A stretch of DNA of 64,000 nt, taken from assembly GCA_964547985.1 (NCBI GenBank), contig CAZJPV010000005.1, positions 1-64,000 of the forward strand. The letters are read 5' to 3'. Origin of the DNA: JAPLJU01 sp964547985 (GTDB lineage: Bacteria > Desulfobacterota > Syntrophia > Syntrophales > UBA2192). A program made the translations under genes and the position numbers. This document shows, one piece after another, positions 7,296-16,104 of the stretch. The notes under the pieces are model-generated. The model did no database searches. It was given only the letters and a program-made list of their open reading frames with translations, and was not told the DNA's origin. Each line of letters opens with the position of its first letter. Positions within the stretch are counted from its first letter, which is position 1.

Positions 7296-9161
7296 CTACC
7301 CGAAGAGAATCGACCACAAAATGAGCACCGTCAGGAAGAGCCCCAGCAGGAGGCTCCCCAGGCCGAAGGTGGCCGAAATAAGCTTGATGGGGATGCTCGG
7401 GTGCTCGCGCTTCATGGACTCGAGCCGCCCCTCCGCCACCAGGCGCTCGTACTCCAGGGGACGCTGCTCCTTCAACTCCTCGACCCGGTAGGTCCCCGTG
7501 AAGATGAGCCGATCCATGGGGAACTTGTTGGGAATGAAGTGCGTGTTGAAGAAATGGATCGTGAAGATGAACAGGGCCGCCAGCAGGGCCTCCTCGGAGT
7601 GCACCAGGGCGGCGATGTTCAGGACCCACCCGGGCACGAGGTAGGAGGACCACTCGGGCTTCCAGAGAAGGATCCCCGAACCGCCGATGGCAAACATGCC
7701 CCAGAAGACGGCCAGGAAGTCGAACTTCTCCCAGTAGGTCCAGCGGTCGAATTTCGGCGCCTCGCCCTTGTTGAAGTACCACCGGACCATCCCCTTGATG
7801 TCCTGGAGGTCCTTCAGGTTCGGGAAGAGCGAGTCGGGGCCGATCAGACGGCCGAACCACCCCCTCTTACCCTCGCCCCTGGGGAAGAGGAACCGGAGGG
7901 ATTCCAACGTGACATAGGCCATCCCGACGATCAGCAGGAAGGCCGCACTGCGGTGTAAAAGCCCTGCCACATGCGCCCCACCCCAGAGTCGGGTGAGCGT
8001 CTCCGCCCACTCCGTGCCCGCATACTTCAGGGGGAACCCGGTCAGCACGAGCGTAAAGAAGGACAGCACCAGCAGCACGTGCATGATCCGGTACTTGACG
8101 GAGAAGCGCTCCACCTGCTGGAGTCCCTCGCCCGTCGCGACCACGGAGGGCAGCACGATCCCTTCTATCTCCATGCGGTGGTGTTCCCAGTAGACCTTCC
8201 GCCACCACAGGACAGTATGTAACCAGAAAAAGGCGAGCGTCCCGACGAGAAGCCCCCCCATGAGGAGGAACGTGAAGTACAAGGCAGGATACTTGGCCCG
8301 GTCTGTGTAATCCGGGTGGGCCTGGTAGCTCAGGAAACGGGGGTGGAAGCCCGTGTGACAACGCCCGCAGTTCGCCTTCAGGTTGTCGGGGTGAATGCTC
8401 GAACGGGAATCTTTCTTCGGCAGGATGTTGTGCTTGGTGTGGCAGTCGCCGCAGCCGGCCACCGGCGCCGGGTAGCCCAGTTCCTGGACCTTCCCGTGGT
8501 AGGTGCCCTCGTAGTAGGCGACCATCCTGTCGGAGAGGTTGTTTCGCTTCATCATGGCGCTGTCGGCATGGCAGTGCTTGCATTTCTGGGTGTAGAACTC
8601 CCGCGCCTCGGCCGGGTATTGTTCGAGCGAGATGTGGAACACGCGGGTGCTGTGAAGGCTGTGGCAGTCGGAGCAGTCGGCGGCATCCTGGTTGCCCTTC
8701 AGGACGGCCTCGCCGTGGCCCGAGGCCGTGTAGTCCGGGTTGCCGTGGCACTCGGTGCACTTTTCGATGATGGCGATCTTGACGTTCTTGTTCTCGACCT
8801 TCCTGATCGCGTGAATGTTCAGGTGGCAGTCACTGCAGCGGAAGTCTTCCTGAATGTAGTGGAAGTTGTTCTGGTATTCCTTCCCGATTTCCTGGTGGCA
8901 GCTCCCGCAATTGACGGGGGCGGGCTTTTCCTTGCCGTCGCGGTGATTCTCGATGTTTGTGATCCCCACATGGCAACTTGTGCAGCCGTTGCTGGCGTGA
9001 ATGGAATGATTGAAATCAAACCGGTAGAGCGGCTCGTCGTGGCAGAACCGGCAGTCCTGGGTTGCCCGGGCCTGGCCCGTCTGCAGGATGGCGAGACCCG
9101 CCGCCAGCACAATCAACCCCGCCAGGAGCACGCCTGACCGTCTCGCCTTGATGAACTTCAT
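7296..9161 (-). CDS. Nine-haem cytochrome c fused to a cytochrome b membrane domain
   Basis: 621 residues when started at ATG 9161, which has GGAAGG 10 nt upstream; an in-frame ATG at 9179 lacks this. A signal anchor (RRSGVLLAGLIVLAAGLAIL) is followed by nine CxxCH motifs in the first half (CRFCH, CTSCH, CGSCH, CSDCH, CTECH, CSDCH, CKHCH, CGDCH, CGRCH). The second half has about six hydrophobic helices with paired His (HVLLVLSFFTLVLTGFPLKY, HVAGLLHRSAAFLL, IHFFNTHFIPNKFP), as in di-haem cytochrome b561/NapC-type quinone-reactive domains. It probably passes electrons between the quinone pool and periplasmic haems. It is the last gene of the rhodanese/cytochrome cluster. Confidence 0.9.
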   Translation of the reverse strand: MKFIKARRSGVLLAGLIVLAAGLAILQTGQARATQDCRFCHDEPLYRFDFNHSIHASNGCTSCHVGITNIENHRDGKEKPAPVNCGSCHQEIGKEYQNNFHYIQEDFRCSDCHLNIHAIRKVENKNVKIAIIEKCTECHGNPDYTASGHGEAVLKGNQDAADCSDCHSLHSTRVFHISLEQYPAEAREFYTQKCKHCHADSAMMKRNNLSDRMVAYYEGTYHGKVQELGYPAPVAGCGDCHTKHNILPKKDSRSSIHPDNLKANCGRCHTGFHPRFLSYQAHPDYTDRAKYPALYFTFLLMGGLLVGTLAFFWLHTVLWWRKVYWEHHRMEIEGIVLPSVVATGEGLQQVERFSVKYRIMHVLLVLSFFTLVLTGFPLKYAGTEWAETLTRLWGGAHVAGLLHRSAAFLLIVGMAYVTLESLRFLFPRGEGKRGWFGRLIGPDSLFPNLKDLQDIKGMVRWYFNKGEAPKFDRWTYWEKFDFLAVFWGMFAIGGSGILLWKPEWSSYLVPGWVLNIAALVHSEEALLAALFIFTIHFFNTHFIPNKFPMDRLIFTGTYRVEELKEQRPLEYERLVAEGRLESMKREHPSIPIKLISATFGLGSLLLGLFLTVLILWSILFG

Positions 9162-9192
9162 TCGTCTGCAACCTTCCATCCGAAATATCGAC

Positions 9193-9966
9193 CTATCCGT
9201 TCTTCCCCTGTATTTCCGCCCAGCCCTGCATCCCCTTGAAGAGCCTCATGACCCTGTAGCCCTTCGTTTCCAGGTAACTGCCCGCCAGGAAGGTCCGAAA
9301 GCCCCGGTCGTCGATGAGGACCACCGTGCGGTCCAACGGCATCTCGGCATAGCGGCGACTGAGGCGGTACAGCGGGATATTCACTGTGCCCTCGATGTGG
9401 CCCTCCTTGTAAGACTTCTCCGAGCGGACATCGACAAGGAGGATGTCGTCTCGCTCGACGAGCATCTGCTGCAGGGTCAATGCCCTCACGGCCGGGATCG
9501 AACCCCGCGGGATCCGCTCGATGCTTTCCATGGAATACCCTGCCTGCTTCCAGGCAGGCATTCCCCCGTTTAGAACGTGTACTTTACGGTAGCCGTATTG
9601 GATAGCTGCGCCGGCTGCCCGGCAGCTCCGGTAGCATCCCGCGCTTTCGCAGTATAAGACGATGACCTGGTCCTTGTCGGCCGGGAGGACCGAGGGGCTT
9701 CTCTCGATCTCCTCGCAGGCCACGCACTGCGTGCCGGGGATGCGGTGATCGAGGCACTCGATCTCGCTCATCGTGTTGATCACGCTGATGTTCTTTCCCG
9801 CGGCCATCATGGCTTTGAGCGTCGGGGCGTCGATAACCTTCCAGGGCGGCGGTGCTTCCTGGGTCTTTCCGCAGGCCCAAAGTGCGGCAAGAAGGACAAA
9901 CACTGCGGCGGACATGATCCACCCCGTGCGTCTTTTCGTGTCATGCTTCCGTTCCTTACGCGTCAT
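9193..9966 (-). CDS. Tandem-rhodanese lipoprotein
   Basis: 257 residues. An N-terminal signal with lipobox (VFVLLAALWACGK) predicts a lipid-anchored periplasmic protein. Two rhodanese domains follow. The first keeps the catalytic Cys loop (VIVLYCESAGCYRSCRAAG, residues about 96-114). The second has lost it (VVLIDDRGFRT), so only one site can carry a persulfide. ATG 9966 has GGGGAGG nine bases upstream. It sits 31 bases before the nine-haem cytochrome gene and 65 after the seven-haem gene. The lipoprotein rhodanese plus cytochromes recalls the ext-type selenite/tellurite-reduction operons of Geobacter relatives, but this is a resemblance only. Confidence 0.88.
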   Translation of the reverse strand: MTRKERKHDTKRRTGWIMSAAVFVLLAALWACGKTQEAPPPWKVIDAPTLKAMMAAGKNISVINTMSEIECLDHRIPGTQCVACEEIERSPSVLPADKDQVIVLYCESAGCYRSCRAAGAAIQYGYRKVHVLNGGMPAWKQAGYSMESIERIPRGSIPAVRALTLQQMLVERDDILLVDVRSEKSYKEGHIEGTVNIPLYRLSRRYAEMPLDRTVVLIDDRGFRTFLAGSYLETKGYRVMRLFKGMQGWAEIQGKNG

Positions 9967-10031
9967 CCTTCAACGCCTCCCCTTTAAAAATTAAGCCCTG
10001 AAAATTTAACTCGGTCCCCTGACCCCTGTTT

Positions 10032-12038
10032 TTACTCGCTCGCCGGCACCCCGGTGAACCCCCAATCCGCCATCTGGGGCTCCGCGACGGGCTCCTTCGG
10101 TATCGGGTAGCTGTCCTTGAGGAATTTTCCGACGCCCCGTACCTTGAGTTTCGTGAAGAAGGGCGCATTGTCGTCATGGCAGTCCTTGCATCCTTCGGGC
10201 TTTCCTTTCTGCCCCAGGGTCTTCTTGACCGACACGGGCAGGTTGCCGTGGTAGATGGGATGCATCACAGCCTGTGTCAATGCCGGTGCAGGGCGGCCTT
10301 GGACCTTGTCCTTCTTGAGTTCATAGAGCTGGTCGGCCACGAAAACGACGTTCCGGAATCCCATGTCGGTCAGGGCCCGGATCATGAGGCGGATGTCCTC
10401 CTCGGTGGCCACTGTCGTCTGTTTTACCTTCTCGCCGGCGTGGGTGACGACCTCGACCGTCGTCAGCTTCCGGCCCGCGGCGGCGTTGCGCACATGCTCC
10501 AGGCCGATGGGCCTCACGATGCCCTCGGAGAGCATCTCGCCGAACCACTGCCTGACTTTGGGTATGGACGGGACGTAACGCTCGCCGTTCCCTTTGACGC
10601 GCTCGTGGCGGTCCGTCCAGGGCTTCCAGAGCTCCGATGCGAACTGTTTCAGTTCATCCGGGCGGGTGACCAGGGCGGCCTTGTCCGTCGAGTACCAGGC
10701 GGGCCGTCCCGCGCTGTGGTCCACGAGATAGACGCTGCGGGTCTTCCGCTCCGAGGCGTGGCAGGCCGTGCAGTGAAGCAGGTAGAAATGGAAGGTTGCC
10801 TTGTGGAAGAGCGAGCGGTGGATATTGTCGGGGTTCTTGACCTCTTTCGGCATGCCGGGCCGGGTCGGCCTGTACTGCCCCTCGAGGTGGCAGGCCGCGC
10901 AGGTTTTCATCCCCGCGCCGTCGAGATCGTTGCGGGCCGTGGCCGTGGGTGACCAGCCCTTGCCGATGTGGTGCCGGAGACGCTCGGCCTGTGTCCTGCC
11001 GGCCAGGGTGTGGCAGTCGGTGCAGCGAAGTCCCGCCTTGAGATGGAGGTCTCCCGCGGGCAGGTAGAGGGTGCCCGACTTGCGGCTGTCCATATCGCGG
11101 TGGCACTGCGTGCAGCTGTCCGTCTCGACGGATTTGCTGATCAGGGTGTTTCCCCTGAACTTCCCCTCAAGCGTGAAGATCTTCCGGTCCTCCCAGGCGT
11201 ACCGGACGGCCGGCCGGGTCGAGAAATTCCACGACCCTCTGTCGTAGCCTTCGACGTCGGGACCGGCATCGGGATTATGGAAGGTGAAGACAGCACCCCG
11301 GACCTCGCCCAGCCCCGCGCCCGCGGTGGCGGCCCAGCGGTAGTTGCGGAGGCTCAGCTGACGGTTTCTCCGGTCGAGGCGATAGCCTCTCAGGTGGCAC
11401 ATGAGGCAGTCGCCCTCGATGACCCCGCTCGCCCGAAAATAGCTTCGTCCGTCGGGGGTGTAGCGGGAGGAGTAATCCCCGTCCAGGGGCAGGGGCCTCA
11501 GAGGCTCGCCATGGGTAAGGGTTTTCGAGAGATCACGCCTGCCGTCGGCTTTTCTGCCGAATTCCATGGGACCCCCGCCGGGATGGGTCCAGCCGGGTGC
11601 TGTGGAAATAACCTGGCCCTTGCTGCCGATCTTGCCGCCGGCGGTGATCCAGTCGTAGGTGGAAAGACCCATGTTGCGGGCAACGGCGTTTTTCTTCGCG
11701 GCGACCCGCCCGGTGAAGGTGCCCGGATCCCCTCCCTTGCCGAAGCTGCCGGGGGAGAGGATCCAGGGGCGTTTCGGGTCGTAGCCGCCTTTCATCTCGT
11801 CGAAACCCTGCTGGAAGTGCGTGCCCGACGTGATGGTCATGTATCCGTGGCAGGTCCCGCAGGTCTTGCGGGGTGAATAGGGGTCGGTGCTGTTTCTCGT
11901 GGGGGTGATGCGCTGCCCGTGCTCGTTCTTGAGCCAGATGTCCTCGTGCTTCCAGTCCGGCGCTCGCGCGGCATCGAGCGAAAGCGGCACGATCAGGACC
12001 AGAAGAAGGAGGATACAGGCTTTCTTGAACCGGCTCAT
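10032..12038 (-). CDS. Seven-haem periplasmic cytochrome c
   Basis: 668 residues from ATG 12038 (MSRFKKACILLLLVLIVPLSL, a signal peptide), with GGGA about nine bases upstream; in-frame ATGs at 12044 and 12095 are alternatives. Seven CxxCH sites are visible: CGTCH, CLMCH, CTQCH, CTDCH, CAACH, CTACH and CKDCH. The long haem-free stretches (about residues 60-195 and 420-590) may be a dedicated substrate- or partner-binding fold. It lies between two rhodanese genes on the same strand. Terminal reductase or electron-carrier roles are both possible. Confidence 0.88.
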   Translation of the reverse strand: MSRFKKACILLLLVLIVPLSLDAARAPDWKHEDIWLKNEHGQRITPTRNSTDPYSPRKTCGTCHGYMTITSGTHFQQGFDEMKGGYDPKRPWILSPGSFGKGGDPGTFTGRVAAKKNAVARNMGLSTYDWITAGGKIGSKGQVISTAPGWTHPGGGPMEFGRKADGRRDLSKTLTHGEPLRPLPLDGDYSSRYTPDGRSYFRASGVIEGDCLMCHLRGYRLDRRNRQLSLRNYRWAATAGAGLGEVRGAVFTFHNPDAGPDVEGYDRGSWNFSTRPAVRYAWEDRKIFTLEGKFRGNTLISKSVETDSCTQCHRDMDSRKSGTLYLPAGDLHLKAGLRCTDCHTLAGRTQAERLRHHIGKGWSPTATARNDLDGAGMKTCAACHLEGQYRPTRPGMPKEVKNPDNIHRSLFHKATFHFYLLHCTACHASERKTRSVYLVDHSAGRPAWYSTDKAALVTRPDELKQFASELWKPWTDRHERVKGNGERYVPSIPKVRQWFGEMLSEGIVRPIGLEHVRNAAAGRKLTTVEVVTHAGEKVKQTTVATEEDIRLMIRALTDMGFRNVVFVADQLYELKKDKVQGRPAPALTQAVMHPIYHGNLPVSVKKTLGQKGKPEGCKDCHDDNAPFFTKLKVRGVGKFLKDSYPIPKEPVAEPQMADWGFTGVPASE

Positions 12039-12110
12039 GAGCATTCCCGAAGTTGAGTGCAACAGGACGAAAATATTTCGGTTCAGATAAGGCAAGGCAT
12101 CTTGTGAAAA

Positions 12111-12134
12111 CCCGGCACCCCGGAGGGTGCCGGG
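12111..12134 (-). terminator. Intrinsic terminator or attenuator inside the cytochrome/rhodanese cluster
   Basis: CCCGGCACCC (12111-12120) and GGGTGCCGGG (12125-12134) form a perfect 10-bp stem with a 4-nt loop. On the minus strand the stem is followed by TTTTC. It lies just after the rhodanese stop at 12161 and before the seven-haem gene, so it should lower transcription of the downstream three genes unless they have their own promoter. Confidence 0.75.
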
Positions 12135-12160
12135 ATCTGATCAGAACAGGTCAAACAGGC

Positions 12161-13045
12161 TCAGGGCTCTGAGGGTGCGTTGGGGTCCGCCAGCCACTCC
12201 ATGGAGGAACCGTCATAGACCTTTACGTTTTTGTAGCCCAGCAGGTCGGCGAGGGCCAGCCACCAGGTCGTGCAGATCTTGCCGGTGTCGCAGTAGGTGA
12301 TGATCTCGCGGTTGAGATCGGCGCCCGCGATGGGCTTGGCGATGGCCTCGATCTCCGCCTTGCTCTTGTAGGTGCCGTCCGCGTTGTAGAGCAGGCCGGG
12401 CGGCAGGTTCACGGCACCCTTGATGCGGCCCGTCCTGGGCACGAAGTCGAGCTTCTTCTCGCCCTTGTAGAACTCCGGTGCCCGGACATCGACGAGCAGG
12501 GCCTTGCCCAGGGCACCCGTGACGTAGGCCTTGTTCACGAGGAACTGCTTGTTGAACTTGCCCCGGTAGGTCTTTGCCCTGGGCTTCACGGCGTCCTTCG
12601 AGAGGGCCTTCTTTTCCGCGGCCCATTTTTCAATGCCTCCGCTCAGGACGGCCACGTTCTCCACGCCGGCGTACCTCAGGGTCCAGGCGACCCGTGTCGC
12701 GTCCGTGCGCAACGGGATGGTCTCGTTCTTGGAGACCACGACGACGGCCGTGGTGGGCTCGATGCCCGCCGACGACAGGATGTCACGCAGGTCGTCATCG
12801 GACGGCAGCTCGTTGAGAAGAACACCCTTCTTGATGCCCCAGACGCCGTAAAAGACGTTGATGGCCCCGGGGATGTGGCCGGCGCTGTACTCTTCCACCT
12901 TCCGGACATCGAGGACCGTAACCTTGGAGAGATTGGCCTGGAGCCACTCCGTGGTGACGATCGGTTCTCCCGCGAATGCCGCCGCCGGCAGCAGCAGAAC
13001 AACGGCCAGCAGACCTACCATGACTTTCATTTTCGCTGTAACCAT
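12161..13045 (-). CDS. Periplasmic tandem-rhodanese sulfurtransferase (SseA-like)
   Basis: 294 residues with a signal peptide (KMKVMVGLLAVVLLLPAAAFAGE) and a strong ribosome site (AAAGGAGG) before ATG 13045. Two rhodanese domains are present. The N-terminal one has VVVVSKNETIPLRTDATR, without Cys. The C-terminal one has the catalytic loop EIITYCDTGKICTTWWLAL (about residues 245-263). This is the usual one-active-site arrangement of thiosulfate/mercaptopyruvate sulfurtransferases. Export and the cytochrome context point to extracytoplasmic handling of sulfane sulfur or a chemically similar selenium compound. It ends next to the hairpin at 12111-12134. Confidence 0.9.
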   Translation of the reverse strand: MVTAKMKVMVGLLAVVLLLPAAAFAGEPIVTTEWLQANLSKVTVLDVRKVEEYSAGHIPGAINVFYGVWGIKKGVLLNELPSDDDLRDILSSAGIEPTTAVVVVSKNETIPLRTDATRVAWTLRYAGVENVAVLSGGIEKWAAEKKALSKDAVKPRAKTYRGKFNKQFLVNKAYVTGALGKALLVDVRAPEFYKGEKKLDFVPRTGRIKGAVNLPPGLLYNADGTYKSKAEIEAIAKPIAGADLNREIITYCDTGKICTTWWLALADLLGYKNVKVYDGSSMEWLADPNAPSEP

Positions 13046-13061
13046 ACAAACCTCCTTTTAT

Positions 13062-14314
13062 TTATTTGTTGATGGGTATGGGCTTTGGTTTATTGATCAG
13101 CTCCAGGTTCACCCTTGAGCTGTCCTTCAGGAGGGTTTCCATGGTGAGGAATCCCTTCCTGTCTTCGTGACAGTTATCGCAGTTGCGGGTCCTTTCCGTC
13201 CGCTTCCGGATGTTGTGGATCGGGGCGTCCCAGTAGTTCGGGAGGGCGTCGAAGTTTGCCTGCTGGATTCCCGCGGGCTTGAAGGTGTCGCGCACCGTGG
13301 GGATGATGCGCAGGGTCGTGATGGTCCTGTGATTTCTCGGGCTCGTCCCCAGGAAGAAACCCGGCTTCGCCTCGGAGTGCCCGTTGTGGCAGTTGTAGCA
13401 CTGCCGGTATTCGCCGGCCGAGTGGCAGCTGAAGCAGCTGGCCGTCTGACTGTGCTTGAGGTGGGCCACGCGGGCCGTCAGTTTCGCCTCCCTGCCGCGC
13501 TCGTGGCAGTCGGTACAGCGCGGCCGGTCGCGGACCTCCTCCTTGAGAGCGTAATCCCTGCCGTCACCGTGGAGCTCGTCCATGGTGTGGCAGTCCATGC
13601 ACAGCATGCCCTTCTGGTAGTGGACGTCGGCGTTTCCACCGTATTCGCCCGTGTACTCGGGGTAGACGCGTCCGCCGTGACAGTAAGCGCAGGTCTTGCC
13701 CTCGTCTTTTCGCACGAACTTGTGTTTGTTGATGAGACCCAGGCTCACCCCGGCGATAGCCGGTGACTTCACGTGGCAGTCTCCGCAGGAGGCATGACAG
13801 GCGTTGCAGGACTTTCGGAAGACCGTATCGTCGAAGATTTTTGCCTCTTCGACGGACATCCTTTTGATCACGCGGTTGCGCTGGCCGATGGTCGTATAAT
13901 GAAGGGATTTTTTATAGTTCGCGGCGACCTCCTCGTGGCACTCACCGCAGACGGCCAGGTCACTGGAGGGGCGCTTCACCATCCCCTGGTGGGCGGCGTC
14001 CTTGTCATCCGCCTTTTCGTTTCCCTTGTGACAGTACAGGCAGCCCTTCTCGAAGTGATGGTCCGTTTCGACGAGTTTATGTCGACGAGGAACGTCAGGT
14101 GGAAGGTCTCCGCCTTGACCGGCGGAGGCGCCCCTGCTCACCCCTCTGCCTCGCCCACGGGCATGACGAAGGGCTTGCAGGTCTTCTTGAGCATGGACTC
14201 GTCGGTGTGACAGGTCACGCAGCTGCTGGGGTTATTGGCGGTGCTCGACACGGCCACGAACAGGCACCAGGACAGGAGACCAGCGATGACCGGAATGATG
14301 AGCCGTGCCTTCAT
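13062..14314 (-). CDS. Eleven-haem cytochrome c with in-frame UGA (probable Sec) and a 1-bp frameshift
   Basis: ATG 14314 begins a signal peptide (ARLIIPVIAGLLSWCLFVAV), then CVTCH. The frame meets TGA at 14138-14140 (codon 59) and continues past it as AGAPPPVKAETFHLTFLVDI. A single missing base near 14060-14066 is then needed to join KLVETDHHFEKGCLYCHKG and the remaining open frame to TAA at 13062. Ten more CxxCH follow (CLYCH, CGECH, CNACH, CGDCH, CAYCH, CMDCH, CTDCH, CFSCH, CYNCH, CDNCH). A strong SECIS-like hairpin follows the TGA, so I read it as selenocysteine in GEAEG-U-AG. The frameshift may be an assembly error or real decay. Callers will report only an N-truncated protein starting at 14141. 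Confidence 0.72.
14108..14127 (-). promoter_or_regulatory. SECIS-like stem-loop after UGA in 11-haem cytochrome gene
   Basis: On the minus strand CTCCGCC (14127-14121) pairs perfectly with GGCGGAG (14114-14108), leaving the loop GGUCAA (14120-14115). The loop begins 17 nt after the UGA. Spacing and the GGUC loop match the E. coli fdhF SECIS as I remember it. This is the best formed of the four candidates. Confidence 0.75.
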
Positions 14315-14406
14315 GCGTCCTCATGCAGGAAAAAATTTGTGCCTATTTCAGCGTAGAAGAAAGATTTTTCAACCACCCGGGGTCGGTGGACCAGGGGTTC
14401 GCCTTG

Positions 14407-14928
14407 CTACATTTTCTTCACGCTCAGGTTGACGGTGCCCGTGTTCGAGGTGCCGGAAAGGGGCTTTCCCTTTGCGTCCGTGAGGGGTTTGTCTTCCAGC
14501 GTAGTCAGGGTGGCCGTCACGGATTTCTGCCCCGATTCGTCATAGCGGACCATGAAGGTCCGCACCCATTTTTCTCCGGGCTTGATCGCCTGGACCCGGT
14601 AGAACCGGGGCTCCGACTTTCTACCCGAGTCCACGTATTTGAGCCGGATGGGCTCGGATTTTTCCCTGCCGCAGTTCTCCACGGTCACGATGACGTTAAT
14701 CCGCTTGCCGGGCCGCATCACGTGCGGACCCGGTCCCTCCAGGTTCAGTTTCTTTTCACTCTCCTGTATGAAGAATGGTCCGACCTTGACCTTGAGCTTG
14801 TTGCTCTCGGGACCCTCCCCGGCAGCGATAACATGTGCGACCATACCGAAGAGAAAGACCCCGGCCAGCATCAAGACGAGAAGAACTCTTCGCAAGACGC
14901 CTCTCCCGGGTGCGAGGTTTGTGGTCAT
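14407..14928 (-). CDS. Secreted protein of unknown function with beta-sandwich features
   Basis: 173 residues from ATG 14928; an in-frame TTG at 14958 is another possible start and neither has a clear ribosome site. A TTG near 14895 preceded by GAGAGG would give a compact signal peptide (RRVLLVLMLAGVFLFGMVAHVIAAG). The mature part (VMRPGKRINVIVTVENCGREKSEPIRL, then FMVRYDESGQKSVTATLTT) looks like a CARDB-type or related immunoglobulin-like domain, comparable with the product at 6658-7101. It is the first gene of the cytochrome/rhodanese set, 92 bases before the 11-haem gene. Confidence 0.65.
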   Translation of the reverse strand: MTTNLAPGRGVLRRVLLVLMLAGVFLFGMVAHVIAAGEGPESNKLKVKVGPFFIQESEKKLNLEGPGPHVMRPGKRINVIVTVENCGREKSEPIRLKYVDSGRKSEPRFYRVQAIKPGEKWVRTFMVRYDESGQKSVTATLTTLEDKPLTDAKGKPLSGTSNTGTVNLSVKKM

Positions 14929-14996
14929 CAATTTACAGAAAATGGTCGGGTTAGTCAATAGTATGATAATAGTGTTTCATCCCTTTTCATCGTCGG

Positions 14997-15848
14997 TTAT
15001 GCCTTTGCCCAGCATTCGATCGCCTTCGGCGCCAGGGCGCGCCCCTGTTCATAGCCTTCCTGAAGGGCGCGACGGTTCTGGCTGAACCTTGAGACGCGGA
15101 AGTTCTGAGGCGGGCATATTTCAATGACTGACACGCCCTCCGGCGGTTTTCGGATGAGGGCTACCGATTCATTGTAACGCTGTGCCCGTTTTGCCATCGT
15201 CTCCTGCAGCATGGGGCAGCGCCTTATATACCAGCGCATGATGAGTTCAAAGGGGCCGTTTCGCTTCAGGTAATCTCGGTGCTGCGAACGGATAACCATT
15301 ATGCGGCGGGCGCCGCGCCGGATGGCCTCACTGACGGGGAGGGAGTCGGCCACGCCCCCGTCCGTCATCGGACGACCGTCGACGAAGGGGTAACCCCTGT
15401 AAAAGAGCGGTATGGAGCTGGAAGCCTTCAGGACGTGCTCGAGATCGCCGGCGCTCGTAAGCTTGTAGATTGCTTCTCCCGTCTGCACGTCGGTCAGAAC
15501 CGCTATAAAGGGTTTCCCCCTGGAATAAATCGTTGCAAGGTCAAGACGGATTTCCCTGATGGTGGTCTCCCAGAGCCAGTCGAGGTCCATGAGGTGGCCG
15601 CCGCGGAGAAACCTGGGTATGCTGAGAAACTGCGGTTGCAGGGAGTAGTCCAGGTAGATCTTCCTGTTTCGCCCGATCATTTCGGCGAGATACGCCGCAA
15701 GGTTGGAGGCGCCCGATGAGACGCCGAAGAAAAGGTCGAAAGGGTTGAATCGCGCTTCCAGAAAGCCGTCCAGAAGCCCCGTGGAGAAGACCCCCCTGAG
15801 CGCGCCCCCTTCGACTACAAGAGCTGTGTTGGGTGATGGATGACTCAA
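14997..15848 (-). CDS. Patatin-like phospholipase
   Basis: 283 residues of the RssA/YjjU-type patatin family. It has the oxyanion GGALRG loop near residue 14-19, the nucleophile elbow GVSSGA (residues about 42-47) and the catalytic Asp of TDGGVADSLP (about residue 163). No signal peptide is evident, so it is probably a cytoplasmic or membrane-associated lipid acyl hydrolase. The start is TTG 15848 with GGAG about 11 bases upstream. It precedes the cytochrome/rhodanese cluster on the same strand, but a functional link is not indicated. Confidence 0.88.
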   Translation of the reverse strand: MSHPSPNTALVVEGGALRGVFSTGLLDGFLEARFNPFDLFFGVSSGASNLAAYLAEMIGRNRKIYLDYSLQPQFLSIPRFLRGGHLMDLDWLWETTIREIRLDLATIYSRGKPFIAVLTDVQTGEAIYKLTSAGDLEHVLKASSSIPLFYRGYPFVDGRPMTDGGVADSLPVSEAIRRGARRIMVIRSQHRDYLKRNGPFELIMRWYIRRCPMLQETMAKRAQRYNESVALIRKPPEGVSVIEICPPQNFRVSRFSQNRRALQEGYEQGRALAPKAIECWAKA

Positions 15849-16104
15849 TTGCCCGGCTCCAGGACATCCAGGGCCACCATGTGGCGGACCTCAGTCACAA
15901 TGATGTGTCTTTTATCACATTTTGAGCCGGGATGCCTTTGAAAGGGGCCGTCAATGCCACCCTCTTATGACCCGCCGAAATCCATTGGCTTTTCGCCGTA
16001 ATCCCTGATAAATAGACCCAAATCAATCATCTGCCCGGCAGTGAAGAGAGACGCGCGGATATTCGGCTGCCGGAGCAAAAAAGCGAAATGGAGAGGGGTA
16101 GAGT

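Noticed and set aside
7116..7958. Long plus-strand open frame of 280 codons
   Set aside because: It is antisense to the cytochrome bc gene and has the skewed composition of a GC-rich shadow frame.
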